Below, piece after piece: positions 1 to 5,928 of a stretch of DNA of 8,031 nucleotides. Source of the stretch: Candidatus Bathyarchaeota archaeon (GTDB lineage: Archaea > Thermoproteota > Bathyarchaeia > TCS64); the NCBI GenBank assembly GCA_030601645.1, contig JAUWBQ010000073.1, positions 1-8,031 on the forward strand. The letters are read 5' to 3'. Every line of letters begins with the position of its first letter. Position 1 is the first letter of the stretch. The position numbers and the translations under genes are program-made. Below the pieces are notes generated by a model. It was not told the DNA's origin and made no database searches. It saw only the letters and a list, made by a program, of their open reading frames with translations.

Positions 1-284
1 ATGGTCTCGGGCACGGCCTCCAAGAACCCCAGGACATCGCCGTACAGCGGATGGGCGTGGTCGAAACCCCCGAGGAGATTTCCGGGAGTGAAGACCATCC
101 CCTCCGGGTATTCGAATGAGAGGCCGAACCTGGAGTACCTCAGGAATGACGTGGGGTACTCCCAAGAGGGCGGCGGCGCGCGCGACGTATACCACCAATA
201 GCCTCCCCCGGCCACTATCACAACAACGGCAATAATGATGACGGTTTGTTGGGTTGTCAAAGCGGAGCGAGTGGTCCTTCTCAT
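1..284 (-). CDS. N-terminal part of a membrane-anchored extracytoplasmic protein (continues beyond the window)
   Basis: The minus strand is open from an ATG at 284 to the left edge, giving 94 complete codons without a stop. The start MRRTTRSALTTQQ is basic and cytoplasmic in character. Residues 14-30 (TVIIIAVVVIVAGGGYW) form one hydrophobic membrane segment, followed by a Pro-rich linker (RAPPPS, 35-40). A globular domain then begins with RYSRFGLSFEYPEGM (49-63). The Phe-x-Phe-x-Tyr-Pro-Glu-Gly pattern is common at the start of secreted or lipoprotein-anchored domains. I infer one anchor with the bulk of the protein outside the cell. No lipobox cysteine is visible. Function is unknown because most of the domain lies outside the window. 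A plus-strand frame over the same bases (1-201) is its shadow. A TATA-like element lies 37 bases upstream of the ATG. Confidence 0.72.
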   Translation of the reverse strand, partial: MRRTTRSALTTQQTVIIIAVVVIVAGGGYWWYTSRAPPPSWEYPTSFLRYSRFGLSFEYPEGMVFTPGNLLGGFDHAHPLYGDVLGFLEAVPET

Positions 285-320
285 AGGTTCAAACCCGCCT
301 CTTAGGAACTGAGTAATCCT

Positions 321-329
321 AATAAAAAC
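321..329 (-). promoter_or_regulatory. TATA-like box for the membrane-anchored protein
   Basis: Read on the minus strand this is AGTTTTTATT, an A/T-rich box-A-like element. It lies about 37 bases before the ATG at 284, which would put the transcript start about 10-16 bases before the codon. The match to consensus is moderate. Confidence 0.35.
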
Positions 330-424
330 TCCTCAAGCCGGATGCTGACAATGTAATATCAAACTTTACGAGCATCTAAGGAACTCATGGGTCATCCGAG
401 ACTCGTTGCCAGAACTTGCCGGGG

Positions 425-739
425 TCATCTCTTGTGGCGCTTGATGCGGGCTCTCTCCTGCTCCTTCCGCCTGTAGGCGAACTTCCTGGAGCCCTGGATC
501 CTCGCCCTCCTGAACTCCCTGCCGTCGTATTCCTCCCGGAAATCTCCTATCCTTCTGTAGAACTGGGGGTAGCCTATCTCGTCGGAGGAGAGTTGTGTGA
601 CCAGCTCGTTGAGCTGTTGTTTCACGCCTTCCTTGATCGTTTCGTCGAAAACCTTGGAGTACGTCTCATATGCCGCTAGAAACTTGAAATCGGTGCTGTC
701 GAATGTGAGCTTGGTGATTGACTCTTCTTCCGTCGCCAC
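425..739 (-). CDS. Hypothetical 104-residue protein with a strongly basic C-terminal tail
   Basis: I do not recognise this family. The start codon is GTG at 739. A GGTGA ribosome-binding site (749-753) lies 9 bases upstream and a clean TATA box (773-779) about 37 bases upstream, so the start is well supported. Residues 1-60 are acidic to mixed with probable helices (FKFLAAYETYSKVFDETIKEG). Residues 65-104 become very basic, with RKFAYRRKEQERARIKRHKR at the C-terminus, which may bind nucleic acid or be a disordered tail. There are no cysteines, signal peptide or membrane segment. It is divergently transcribed from the D-aminoacylase-family gene, with about 100 bases between the two starts. The stop is TGA. 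The plus-strand frames over the same bases have Leu/Pro-rich composition and are shadows. Confidence 0.65.
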   Translation of the reverse strand: MATEEESITKLTFDSTDFKFLAAYETYSKVFDETIKEGVKQQLNELVTQLSSDEIGYPQFYRRIGDFREEYDGREFRRARIQGSRKFAYRRKEQERARIKRHKR

Positions 740-748
740 TATGCGTCC

Positions 749-780
749 TCACCCTATAGGAATGGACTACCGATATAAAT
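749..780 (-). promoter_or_regulatory. Archaeal promoter and ribosome-binding site of the 104-residue gene
   Basis: On the minus strand TTTATAT (773-779) is a near-consensus archaeal box A. GGTGA (749-753), complementary to the 16S rRNA 3' end, follows and sits 9 bases before the GTG start. If transcription starts about 25 bases past the box, the leader is only 10-15 bases long. This element shares the 740-842 interval with a weaker promoter pointing the other way. Confidence 0.6.
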
Positions 781-803
781 CCTAGGATTGACCGGATGAG
801 GAA

Positions 804-814
804 TTTTAAGTAAA
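804..814 (+). promoter_or_regulatory. TATA-like box for the D-aminoacylase-family gene
   Basis: TTTTAAGTAAA on the plus strand lies about 34 bases before the ATG at 843, the right spacing for an archaeal box A with a leader of about 10 bases. A purine-rich GAAGGA (835-840) lies just before the start and may act as a weak ribosome-binding site. Confidence 0.45.
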
Positions 815-842
815 TGTTAGGACATGATGCCTTCGAAGGAAC

Positions 843-2540
843 ATGGATTTTGATGTTATCATCCGGGACGGCAAGATCGTAGACGGCACCTGCAACCCCT
901 GGTACAGGGCGGATGTAGGCGTCAAGGACGGGAGGATAGTGAGGATAAGCCCGACTCCTCTAGAGGGAGCGGACAGGATCGTGGACGCGTCGGGGCTGCT
1001 CGTCTGCCCCGGCTTCGTCAACCTCCACTCCCACTCGGACTCGACCCTCCTCTCCCACAACAACGCCGAGAACTGCCTCGCCATGGGCCTCGTCACGGAG
1101 CTGGTGGGGAGCTGCGGCTCCTCTGTTGCGCCCATAACCGAGGAGTACAGGGAGAACCTTGAGTCCTGGGGCCTGATGGAGGAGGAAGTGGACTGGCTCA
1201 CCCTGGCGGAGTGGCGGTCCAAGCTGGAGGAGAAGGGGATCGGCGTCAACGTCGCTCCCCTGGTGGGCCACGGCACGGTCAGGGGGTGCGTCATGGGCGT
1301 CGAGGGGGAGGGCGGCGAGAAGATAGTCCCCTCGGACGAGGAGATGGAGGGGATGCGGGCCATGCTAGGGTCGGCCATGGAGGAGGGGGCCTTCGGCCTG
1401 AGCACGGGCCTCACGTATGCTCCCGGAAGGAACGCCCTCACAGGCGAGATCGTGGAGCTGGCCAGAGTGGTCGCGGGCCACGGCGGCCTCTACAGCTCCC
1501 ACATGCGGTGCGAGGGGGACCGCCTCATCGAGGCGACGAGGGAGTTCTTGGAGATCTGCGAGAGGGCGGGGGTGAGGGGGACCATCTCCCACCACAAGGC
1601 CATGGGCAGGAACAACTTCGGCAAGGTCTATGAGACCCTCCGCATGGTGGAGAGGGCAAGGGCGCGGGGCGTCGACGCCGTCGTGGACCAGTACCCCTGG
1701 CGCCACGGCGGGGTCACCAAGAGCCTCGGGGGCTATTTCAAGAGGGAGTTCCCTGACGGGCCCTCCATCAGGACCCGTGAGGAGCTCGTGGAGAAGCTGA
1801 GGGACCCGGAGGAGTGGGGGAAGCTCAAGGCGGCCGTCACGGCCATGCGGGACAGAGAGCTGGAGATGCACGAGGAGAGGAGGAAGGAGATGGAGGCCAG
1901 GGGAGGGTGGACGACGACCCCCTTCTTCGTGTCCACCAGCGGTGTGATCCTCCACTCCAGGAGCCACCCGGAGCTGGAGGGCGAGACCTTCCAGGAGGTC
2001 GCGGAGGCCCTTGGCGAGGACGACTTCCTGGACGGCGTCCGGAAGCTCCTGATGGCGGACGAGGGGTACACTGTATCTGGCAACTACCCCTACAGCGAGG
2101 ACGACATAGTCGCCATAATGAGGTACCCCTGGACGACGGTCTCCACCGACCAGTACGCCTTCGACGCCTCCAAGATCGGCCTCCAGGCGGCGGCCGACGC
2201 CCTCGCCACGCAACACCCCAGGGGCTGGGGGACCTACCCGAAGATCCTGGGCGAGTACGTACGGGAGAGGGGAGTGTTATCCCTGGAGGAGGCGATCAGG
2301 AAGATGACGAGCCTACCCGCGATGTTCCTCGGCCTCCAGGACCGGGGCCTCGTCAGGGAGGGCTTCTGGGCGGACCTCGTGGTCTTTGACCCGGCGACCG
2401 TGGCCAGCGGGGCGACCTACGGCGATCCATACGGGGGACCAGAAGGGATCGATTATGTCCTGGTGAACGGGGCGCTGGCGGTGGACCGGGGCGAGCTGAC
2501 GGGGGTCCTCGCCGGGAAGGTGCTTGAGCATCGCGCTTAG
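843..2540 (+). CDS. D-aminoacylase / N-acyl-D-amino-acid deacylase family amidohydrolase
   Basis: A 565-residue member of the amidohydrolase superfamily, D-aminoacylase branch. Enzymes of this branch remove the acyl group from N-acyl-D-amino acids or related amides in the cytoplasm. The N-terminal beta-sandwich strand MDFDVIIRDGKIVDG leads to the metal motif HSHSD (H62, H64, D66). Then follow the cysteine ligand C91 in GSCGSS, H220 in YSSHMRCEGD, H250 in ISHHK, and D436 in VSTDQYAFD, the probable catalytic aspartate. The end GFWADLVVFDP (507-517) returns to the small domain and is typical. Characterised bacterial D-aminoacylases are about 480 residues, so this is longer; part of the excess is a charged helical stretch at 310-355. 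No signal peptide is seen. The substrate cannot be read from sequence: N-acyl-D-Glu/Asp deacylase and dihydropyrimidinase-like activities are alternatives. The ATG fits the family start and a TATA-like box lies upstream. Confidence 0.88.
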   Translation: MDFDVIIRDGKIVDGTCNPWYRADVGVKDGRIVRISPTPLEGADRIVDASGLLVCPGFVNLHSHSDSTLLSHNNAENCLAMGLVTELVGSCGSSVAPITEEYRENLESWGLMEEEVDWLTLAEWRSKLEEKGIGVNVAPLVGHGTVRGCVMGVEGEGGEKIVPSDEEMEGMRAMLGSAMEEGAFGLSTGLTYAPGRNALTGEIVELARVVAGHGGLYSSHMRCEGDRLIEATREFLEICERAGVRGTISHHKAMGRNNFGKVYETLRMVERARARGVDAVVDQYPWRHGGVTKSLGGYFKREFPDGPSIRTREELVEKLRDPEEWGKLKAAVTAMRDRELEMHEERRKEMEARGGWTTTPFFVSTSGVILHSRSHPELEGETFQEVAEALGEDDFLDGVRKLLMADEGYTVSGNYPYSEDDIVAIMRYPWTTVSTDQYAFDASKIGLQAAADALATQHPRGWGTYPKILGEYVRERGVLSLEEAIRKMTSLPAMFLGLQDRGLVREGFWADLVVFDPATVASGATYGDPYGGPEGIDYVLVNGALAVDRGELTGVLAGKVLEHRA

Positions 2541-2627
2541 CTTTGCTCTCTTCCTGTTCGCGACCACGAGGTGGTACATCTTCATGCCCCACACGGTGGC
2601 GAACACGTCGTAGGTCCCGGTGTTCAT
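2313..2627 (-). pseudogene. Probable 5' stump of a lost minus-strand gene, convergent with and overlapping the D-aminoacylase gene
   Basis: A minus-strand frame starts at ATG 2627 with a GGTGA ribosome-binding site 5 bases upstream and a TATATAT-type box about 38 bases upstream, a textbook archaeal start. The first 38 or so codons (MNTGTYDVFATVWGMKMYHL...) use mostly C/G-ending codons and give a balanced protein. Beyond about base 2515 the frame enters the 3' end of the opposite gene and turns into Arg/Pro/His-rich shadow until its stop at 2313. I read this as the beginning of a gene whose remainder was replaced by the D-aminoacylase gene end. It could instead be a genuine short protein with an overlapping tail, or chance. 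The family is not recognised. Confidence 0.33.
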
Positions 2628-2632
2628 CGGTC

Positions 2633-2669
2633 TCACCCGCCCTTTTGAGACGGGCAGGCCGATATATCC
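2633..2669 (-). promoter_or_regulatory. Promoter and ribosome-binding site in front of the minus-strand stump
   Basis: Read on the minus strand: GGATATATC (box A, about 2661-2669), then GGTGA (2633-2637) 5 bases before ATG 2627. The box-to-start spacing matches the other promoter pairs in this window. The box core GATATATC is palindromic, so it could in principle also serve the plus strand, but no gene starts at a suitable distance there. Confidence 0.45.
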
Positions 2670-2679
2670 GCACCGCAAG

Positions 2680-2953
2680 ACCGATGTTGGGAGGGGAGAA
2701 ACGATCTTGGGGACTTGGGATCGATTATGGGGGCTCCGAGTCCTCTTGGTGTTTAGAGTCTGTCAATATTACTGAGGGTTTCTTGGAACATCTCTGGGAA
2801 GACATTCTTGGTGGATTTGCCTGACCCCGATCCATGCGGGCTTTGTGCCCCTCGTAGGTGAGAAAAAAAAGCTTCCGGGTGGGTCTAACTATCTAACTGC
2901 CTTAATGAGATGGTCAGCCTCAGCGCTCATGCAAAAAGCTATTACAATCTCCG
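2680..2953. other. Intergenic stretch upstream of the FilR1-type regulator
   Basis: No convincing gene in this part. An open plus-strand frame of 46 codons (2684-2824) has A/T-ending codons unlike the neighbours and no proper promoter spacing. An A8 run (2862-2869) precedes the regulator. No good TATA box lies 25-40 bases before the regulator ATG; the only weak candidates are CTTAATGA near 2901 and CTATCTAA near 2888. Confidence 0.4.
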
Positions 2954-3835
2954 ATGCTGATACCAAAACAGGTCGTGAACGTGGAGCACCTCTGCAACAT
3001 CTTCTTCGAGCTGTCAAACGAGGACAGACTAGAGATCCTGTTCAAGCTCCAAGAGGACCACATGAAGGTGACAATGCTATCCCGAGAGCTCGAGATAACG
3101 ACCCAGGAGTGCAGCAGGCACATCGCCAGATTGTCTGAGGCTAAACTGGTCGAGAAAGACCCTGAGGGGTTCTTCAATCTCACCCAGTACGGCAGGGCCT
3201 CGTTGAAGCTGATCCCCAGCTGGAGGTTCATCTCGGAGCACAGCTACTACTTCAACACCCACTCCCTGGAGAAGATCCCATCCGAGTTTGTCTGCCGCAT
3301 CGGCGAGCTACGGAAGAGCGAACCCACGGAGAACGTCATGGTCACCTTCCACATCGTGGAGTCCCTCATAAAGAACGCTGAAGAATACGTCTGGTTGATG
3401 AACGACCAGTATCTCCTCAACACCCTGCCCCTGCTGAGAGAGAGGCTGGAGAAGGGGGTGACGGTCAGAACCTTTGAGCCTCAAACCATGGAGCCCAAGA
3501 GGATCCTCGATCCCATGCGCCCCCACTACATCGACGAGGACGATGAGATCTTCTTCATGAAGGTCTGGGAGAGCGGCCAGGTCTCAACAAGGTTCTCAGA
3601 TGACATCGAGGCCTTCCTATACGTCTCGGAGAAGGAGGCCGTCATCGCGTTTCCCCTCAGCGACGGCAGCTTCGACTATCTGGGCTTCTACTCAAAGGAA
3701 CCGTCCATGCGTAGGTTTTGTCGCGACCTGTTCGACTCCTGCTGGGAGAAGGGGGTGCCGCTGACCCGAGAGAGGGGCATGAGGGTATTGGAGCTCAGGA
3801 AGAAATACTATCAAGAAAGAAAAACCAACGAGTAA
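2954..3835 (+). CDS. FilR1-type winged-helix transcriptional regulator
   Basis: A 293-residue DNA-binding regulator of the archaeal two-domain type first described around the methanogen protein FilR1. Residues 12-85 form a winged helix: ELSNEDRLEILFKLQ, then the recognition-helix region ITTQECSRHIARLSEAKLVEKD and a wing ending FNLTQYGRASL. Residues 125-255 match the FilR1 ligand/effector domain: VMVTFHIVESLIKNAEEYVW, NDQYLLNTLPLLRERLEKGV and VRTFEP, then later strands ending FDYLGFYSKEP. The C-terminus is charged and probably helical (LRKKYYQERKTNE). There are no membrane segments. The ligand is unknown and its targets cannot be inferred; it sits between two amidohydrolase genes on the same strand, but both gaps are hundreds of bases. 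The start is the first in-frame ATG; no good ribosome-binding site is visible, so the start is less certain than the frame. Confidence 0.85.
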   Translation: MLIPKQVVNVEHLCNIFFELSNEDRLEILFKLQEDHMKVTMLSRELEITTQECSRHIARLSEAKLVEKDPEGFFNLTQYGRASLKLIPSWRFISEHSYYFNTHSLEKIPSEFVCRIGELRKSEPTENVMVTFHIVESLIKNAEEYVWLMNDQYLLNTLPLLRERLEKGVTVRTFEPQTMEPKRILDPMRPHYIDEDDEIFFMKVWESGQVSTRFSDDIEAFLYVSEKEAVIAFPLSDGSFDYLGFYSKEPSMRRFCRDLFDSCWEKGVPLTRERGMRVLELRKKYYQERKTNE

Positions 3836-3863
3836 AATCGCTCACGTACTTTTACCGCGCGAC

Positions 3864-3946
3864 GGCTCGGGGAGCCCAAGGCGGCCCAAAATGCGCGCGC
3901 GCATCCGGGGCCTCTAAGGGGAGCAGAGGCTTCTCGACCGGGAGAA
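3864..3946. other. Cluster of GC-rich hairpins downstream of the regulator
   Basis: Several inverted repeats follow each other after the regulator stop. GGCTC/GAGCC (3864-3868 with 3872-3876) has a 3-base loop. GGCCC/GGGCC (3883-3887 with 3908-3912) encloses the 14-base palindrome ATGCGCGCGCGCAT (3891-3904). GCCTCT/AGAGGC pairs 3910-3915 with 3925-3930, and TTCTC/GAGAA pairs 3931-3935 with 3942-3946. The second and third share bases 3910-3912, so they may be alternatives. This could be a structured 3' UTR or a small RNA, or simply GC-rich spacer. No T-run follows, so it is not a standard archaeal terminator. Confidence 0.3.
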
Positions 3947-3999
3947 CTAAACTGGGTAAACGTCTCAAGCGCGCGAACCCCGACACCGACTGTCCCCAC

Positions 4000-4269
4000 A
4001 CATGGGGGAGGGGGGGGGGTCATGCATCGGAACCTGAAAAAGCCCCTAACACACGAAAGGAACCATAAAATCACTCCTCTCCGATCCGATTCAGCACAAA
4101 AACGTGCTCCTAAGCAACGAATTCCTACGCAATAACATAGGGGGGAGGGGGGGGTCACGCATCTGAGCGCGAAAACATCGCCCCACAGCGAAAGGAACCG
4201 GAAAACGCCCCCGTTCACGATCGATTCATGTCAAAAGGGGTACTAATGCAATACAAAAACGCTATCTTA
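4000..4269. repeat. Diverged tandem duplication, unit 135 bases, with poly-G tracts
   Basis: Bases 4000-4093 and 4135-4228 align without gaps over 94 positions with about 62 identical (my manual count), exactly 135 bases apart. Shared blocks include the poly-G tract (G5-A-G10 in copy 1, G6-A-G8 in copy 2), GGGTCA/GGGTCACGCATC, GAAAGGAACC and a final CGATTCA. The remaining 41 bases of each unit resemble each other only weakly. No encoded protein explains it: mismatches fall about evenly over the three codon positions of the only long open frame (10, 9 and 13). The whole gene-free gap runs from 3836 to 4345. The poly-G tracts could form G-quadruplexes or promote slippage. Confidence 0.65.
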
Positions 4270-4322
4270 AGCCACAAGGAAGACCCCCAAAACCCGCAGC
4301 AGCAATCCGCACACCCAACGGG

Positions 4323-4333
4323 TTAAAGTTAAA
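4323..4333 (+). promoter_or_regulatory. TATA-like box before the M20 amidohydrolase gene
   Basis: TTAAAGTTAAA is the only A/T-rich box-A-like element close to the gene. Its centre is 18 bases before the first ATG (4346) but 36 bases before the second in-frame ATG (4364, residue 7). The second distance matches the other promoters here, so the true start may be 4364. Confidence 0.4.
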
Positions 4334-4345
4334 TCCGAGATAAGA

Positions 4346-5668
4346 ATGGTAGATCAGACCGATATGTCAAAGGAACAACTCAAGAAACGAGTCCTGGAAG
4401 CCATAGACAAACGCGCCGCCGAGATCATAGAGATCGGCGACACAATCTGGAAGAACCCAGAACTCGGATACAAAGAGTTCAAGACAGCGAAACTCGTCGA
4501 ATCCAAATACGAGGAGAACGGTTGGACCTACAAGAACAAGATAGCCATCACAGGCTCCAAGGCCTACCTCAAGAAACCCGGACCAAAACCCGCCATAGGC
4601 CTCATCGGAGAGCTCGACAGCGTACGCTGCCCAGAGCACCCCGAGGCCGACCCCATCACGGGCGCCGTCCACGCCTGCGGCCACAACGCACAGATCGCCG
4701 CCATGCTCGGCGCAGGCTTCGGCCTCACCGACAGCGGCGTCCTAGACGAGCTCGAAGGCAACGTCGTCATGGTCACCGTCCCCGCAGAGGAGTACCTGGA
4801 GATCGACTACAGGAACAACCTCAAGGAGAAGGGAGAACTGGAATTCCTGGGCGGAAAACAGGAGTTCATCCACGTAGGAGAGCTCGCCGACATCGACATC
4901 AGCATCGGCACCCACTCCAGCACAGACCTCGAGGACAAGCTCCGAGTGGGAGGATCCAACAACGGATTCGTCGGCAAGCTCGTCCGCTACATAGGCCTGG
5001 AAGCCCACGCAGGAGGCGCCCCCGACAAGGGCATCAACGCCCTCAACGCCGCCATGCTGGGCATCATGGGAATCCACGCCCAGAGGGAGACATTCAAAGA
5101 AGAGGACACCATCCGCGTCCACCCCATCATCACCAAGGGCGGCGAGATCGTCAACAACGTCCCCGCCGACGTCCGGATAGAATCCTACGTCAGGGGCAAA
5201 ACCGTGGACGCCATCATCGACGCCAACAAGAAGGTCAACCGCGCCCTAAAAGCCGGAGCCATGGCCGTAGGCGCCGAGGTGGAGATCAACGACCTCCCAG
5301 GCTACATGCCCTACACCCACCACCCCGAACTCGACAACATCCTCAGAAAGAACTGCGCAGCCGTCGTCGGCGAGGACAAAGTAGAGGAAGGCGAGCACAG
5401 CACAGGCTCCACCGACATGGGGGACATCTCCTGCATCATGCCCACCAGCAGCATCGGCATGGGAGGAGTCACAGGCCAAGGCCACGGCCGCACCTACCAG
5501 ATCGTCGACAAGGAGCTGGAGTACGTCACCCCCGCCAAGGTCCTGGCCCTCGCCTGCATCGACCTCCTATACGACAACGCCAGAAAAGCCAAGGAGATCA
5601 TCGACTCCTACGAGCCCAGCATACCCCCCGAGGAGTACACCCAGTTCATGCGCAAGATGGTCGAATAG
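4346..5668 (+). CDS. M20-family amidohydrolase (metallopeptidase, AbgB/PM20D2-like subgroup)
   Basis: A 440-residue cytoplasmic enzyme of the M20 (D-type) peptidase family, which uses two metal ions to cleave amide bonds of N-acyl amino acids, dipeptides or p-aminobenzoyl-glutamate-like substrates. Visible motifs: GELDSVRC (88-95), the metal motif HACGHN (C111, H113), PAEE (E148 as general base, E149 as ligand), THS (H190), the dimerisation-domain motif GLEAHAGGAPDKGINALNA (217-235), GSTDMGD (355-360) and GQGHG (H380). Asn after HACGH and the spacer EYLEIDYRNN...FLGGKQEF after PAEE favour the AbgB/PM20D2-like branch over the auxin-conjugate or hippurate hydrolase branch. Length is normal. No signal peptide. 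The substrate cannot be assigned. The start is drawn at ATG 4346, but MSKEQ at 4364 is equally plausible from promoter spacing. A T6 terminator follows the stop. Confidence 0.88.
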   Translation: MVDQTDMSKEQLKKRVLEAIDKRAAEIIEIGDTIWKNPELGYKEFKTAKLVESKYEENGWTYKNKIAITGSKAYLKKPGPKPAIGLIGELDSVRCPEHPEADPITGAVHACGHNAQIAAMLGAGFGLTDSGVLDELEGNVVMVTVPAEEYLEIDYRNNLKEKGELEFLGGKQEFIHVGELADIDISIGTHSSTDLEDKLRVGGSNNGFVGKLVRYIGLEAHAGGAPDKGINALNAAMLGIMGIHAQRETFKEEDTIRVHPIITKGGEIVNNVPADVRIESYVRGKTVDAIIDANKKVNRALKAGAMAVGAEVEINDLPGYMPYTHHPELDNILRKNCAAVVGEDKVEEGEHSTGSTDMGDISCIMPTSSIGMGGVTGQGHGRTYQIVDKELEYVTPAKVLALACIDLLYDNARKAKEIIDSYEPSIPPEEYTQFMRKMVE

Positions 5669-5675
5669 ATCCCCC

Positions 5676-5681
5676 TTTTTT
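5676..5681 (+). terminator. T-run terminator after the M20 gene
   Basis: TTTTTT preceded by CCCCC, 7 bases past the TAG stop. Short T tracts are enough for transcription termination in many archaea. No hairpin is required or seen. Confidence 0.5.
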
Positions 5682-5928
5682 CCATACCCCAAACCCAGAT
5701 GGATAAAATTCACCCCAGATCCATAGCTGCGGTCCTGACCTCCCATGCAGATCCCAACTCGATACTACCACCCCCATGGCCTTTATATCTAGTAAAGGTA
5801 AATACCAGACCCAGAGAACAACCCCCGCCGCCCCGAGACAAGACTCGTATCCCCCGGCGGCGAGGGAGGTCCTCCATGGGTCTAACCACCCATCCCCCCC
5901 CATTACTCCACAAACACCATGACCCGAG
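5682..5928. other. C-rich spacer with an orphan TATA box
   Basis: No gene is recognised. The plus strand is C-rich. CTTTATATCT (5781-5790) is a near-perfect plus-strand box A, but no start codon with a convincing frame follows within 60 bases. Downstream are two nested dyads, CCGCCG/CGGCGG (5825-5830 with 5855-5860) and CGAG/CTCG (5834-5837 with 5844-5847), then ATGGGT/ACCCAT (5876-5881 with 5888-5893). A small transcribed RNA is possible but unproven. Confidence 0.3.

Noticed and set aside
1..201. Plus-strand 66-codon frame at the left edge
   Set aside because: The minus strand here carries a membrane-anchored protein start with a promoter; the plus frame is its complement.
299..396. Short near-repeats CTTAGGAACTGA and CTAAGGAACTCA in the gap between the first two genes
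   Set aside because: Too short and imperfect to separate from chance; nothing else supports an element here.
1365..2216. Minus-strand 283-codon frame inside the D-aminoacylase gene
   Set aside because: It is the antisense shadow of a clear enzyme gene with all family motifs, and itself has no recognisable motif.
2684..2824. Plus-strand 46-codon frame upstream of the regulator
   Set aside because: A/T-ending codons unlike its neighbours, no ribosome-binding site, and the nearest TATA box is only about 17 bases before the ATG.
3811..4218. Minus-strand 135-codon frame with two internal repeat units rich in Phe, Cys, Arg and Pro
   Set aside because: It follows from the tandem DNA repeat. Differences between the copies show no third-position bias, the frame overlaps the end of the regulator gene, and there is no promoter or ribosome-binding site.
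4000..4269. Poly-G repeats as a CRISPR array
   Set aside because: Only two diverged units of 135 bases, without short identical repeats and unique spacers of regular size, and no cas genes.
4522..5706. Plus-strand 394-codon frame made almost entirely of Arg, His, Gln, Pro and Gly
   Set aside because: It is a shadow of the GC-rich M20 gene in another phase; its composition is not protein-like.
5646..5913. Several overlapping frames on both strands in the C-rich spacer
   Set aside because: Pro/Gly/Arg/Trp-rich low-complexity products with no motif; explained by base composition.
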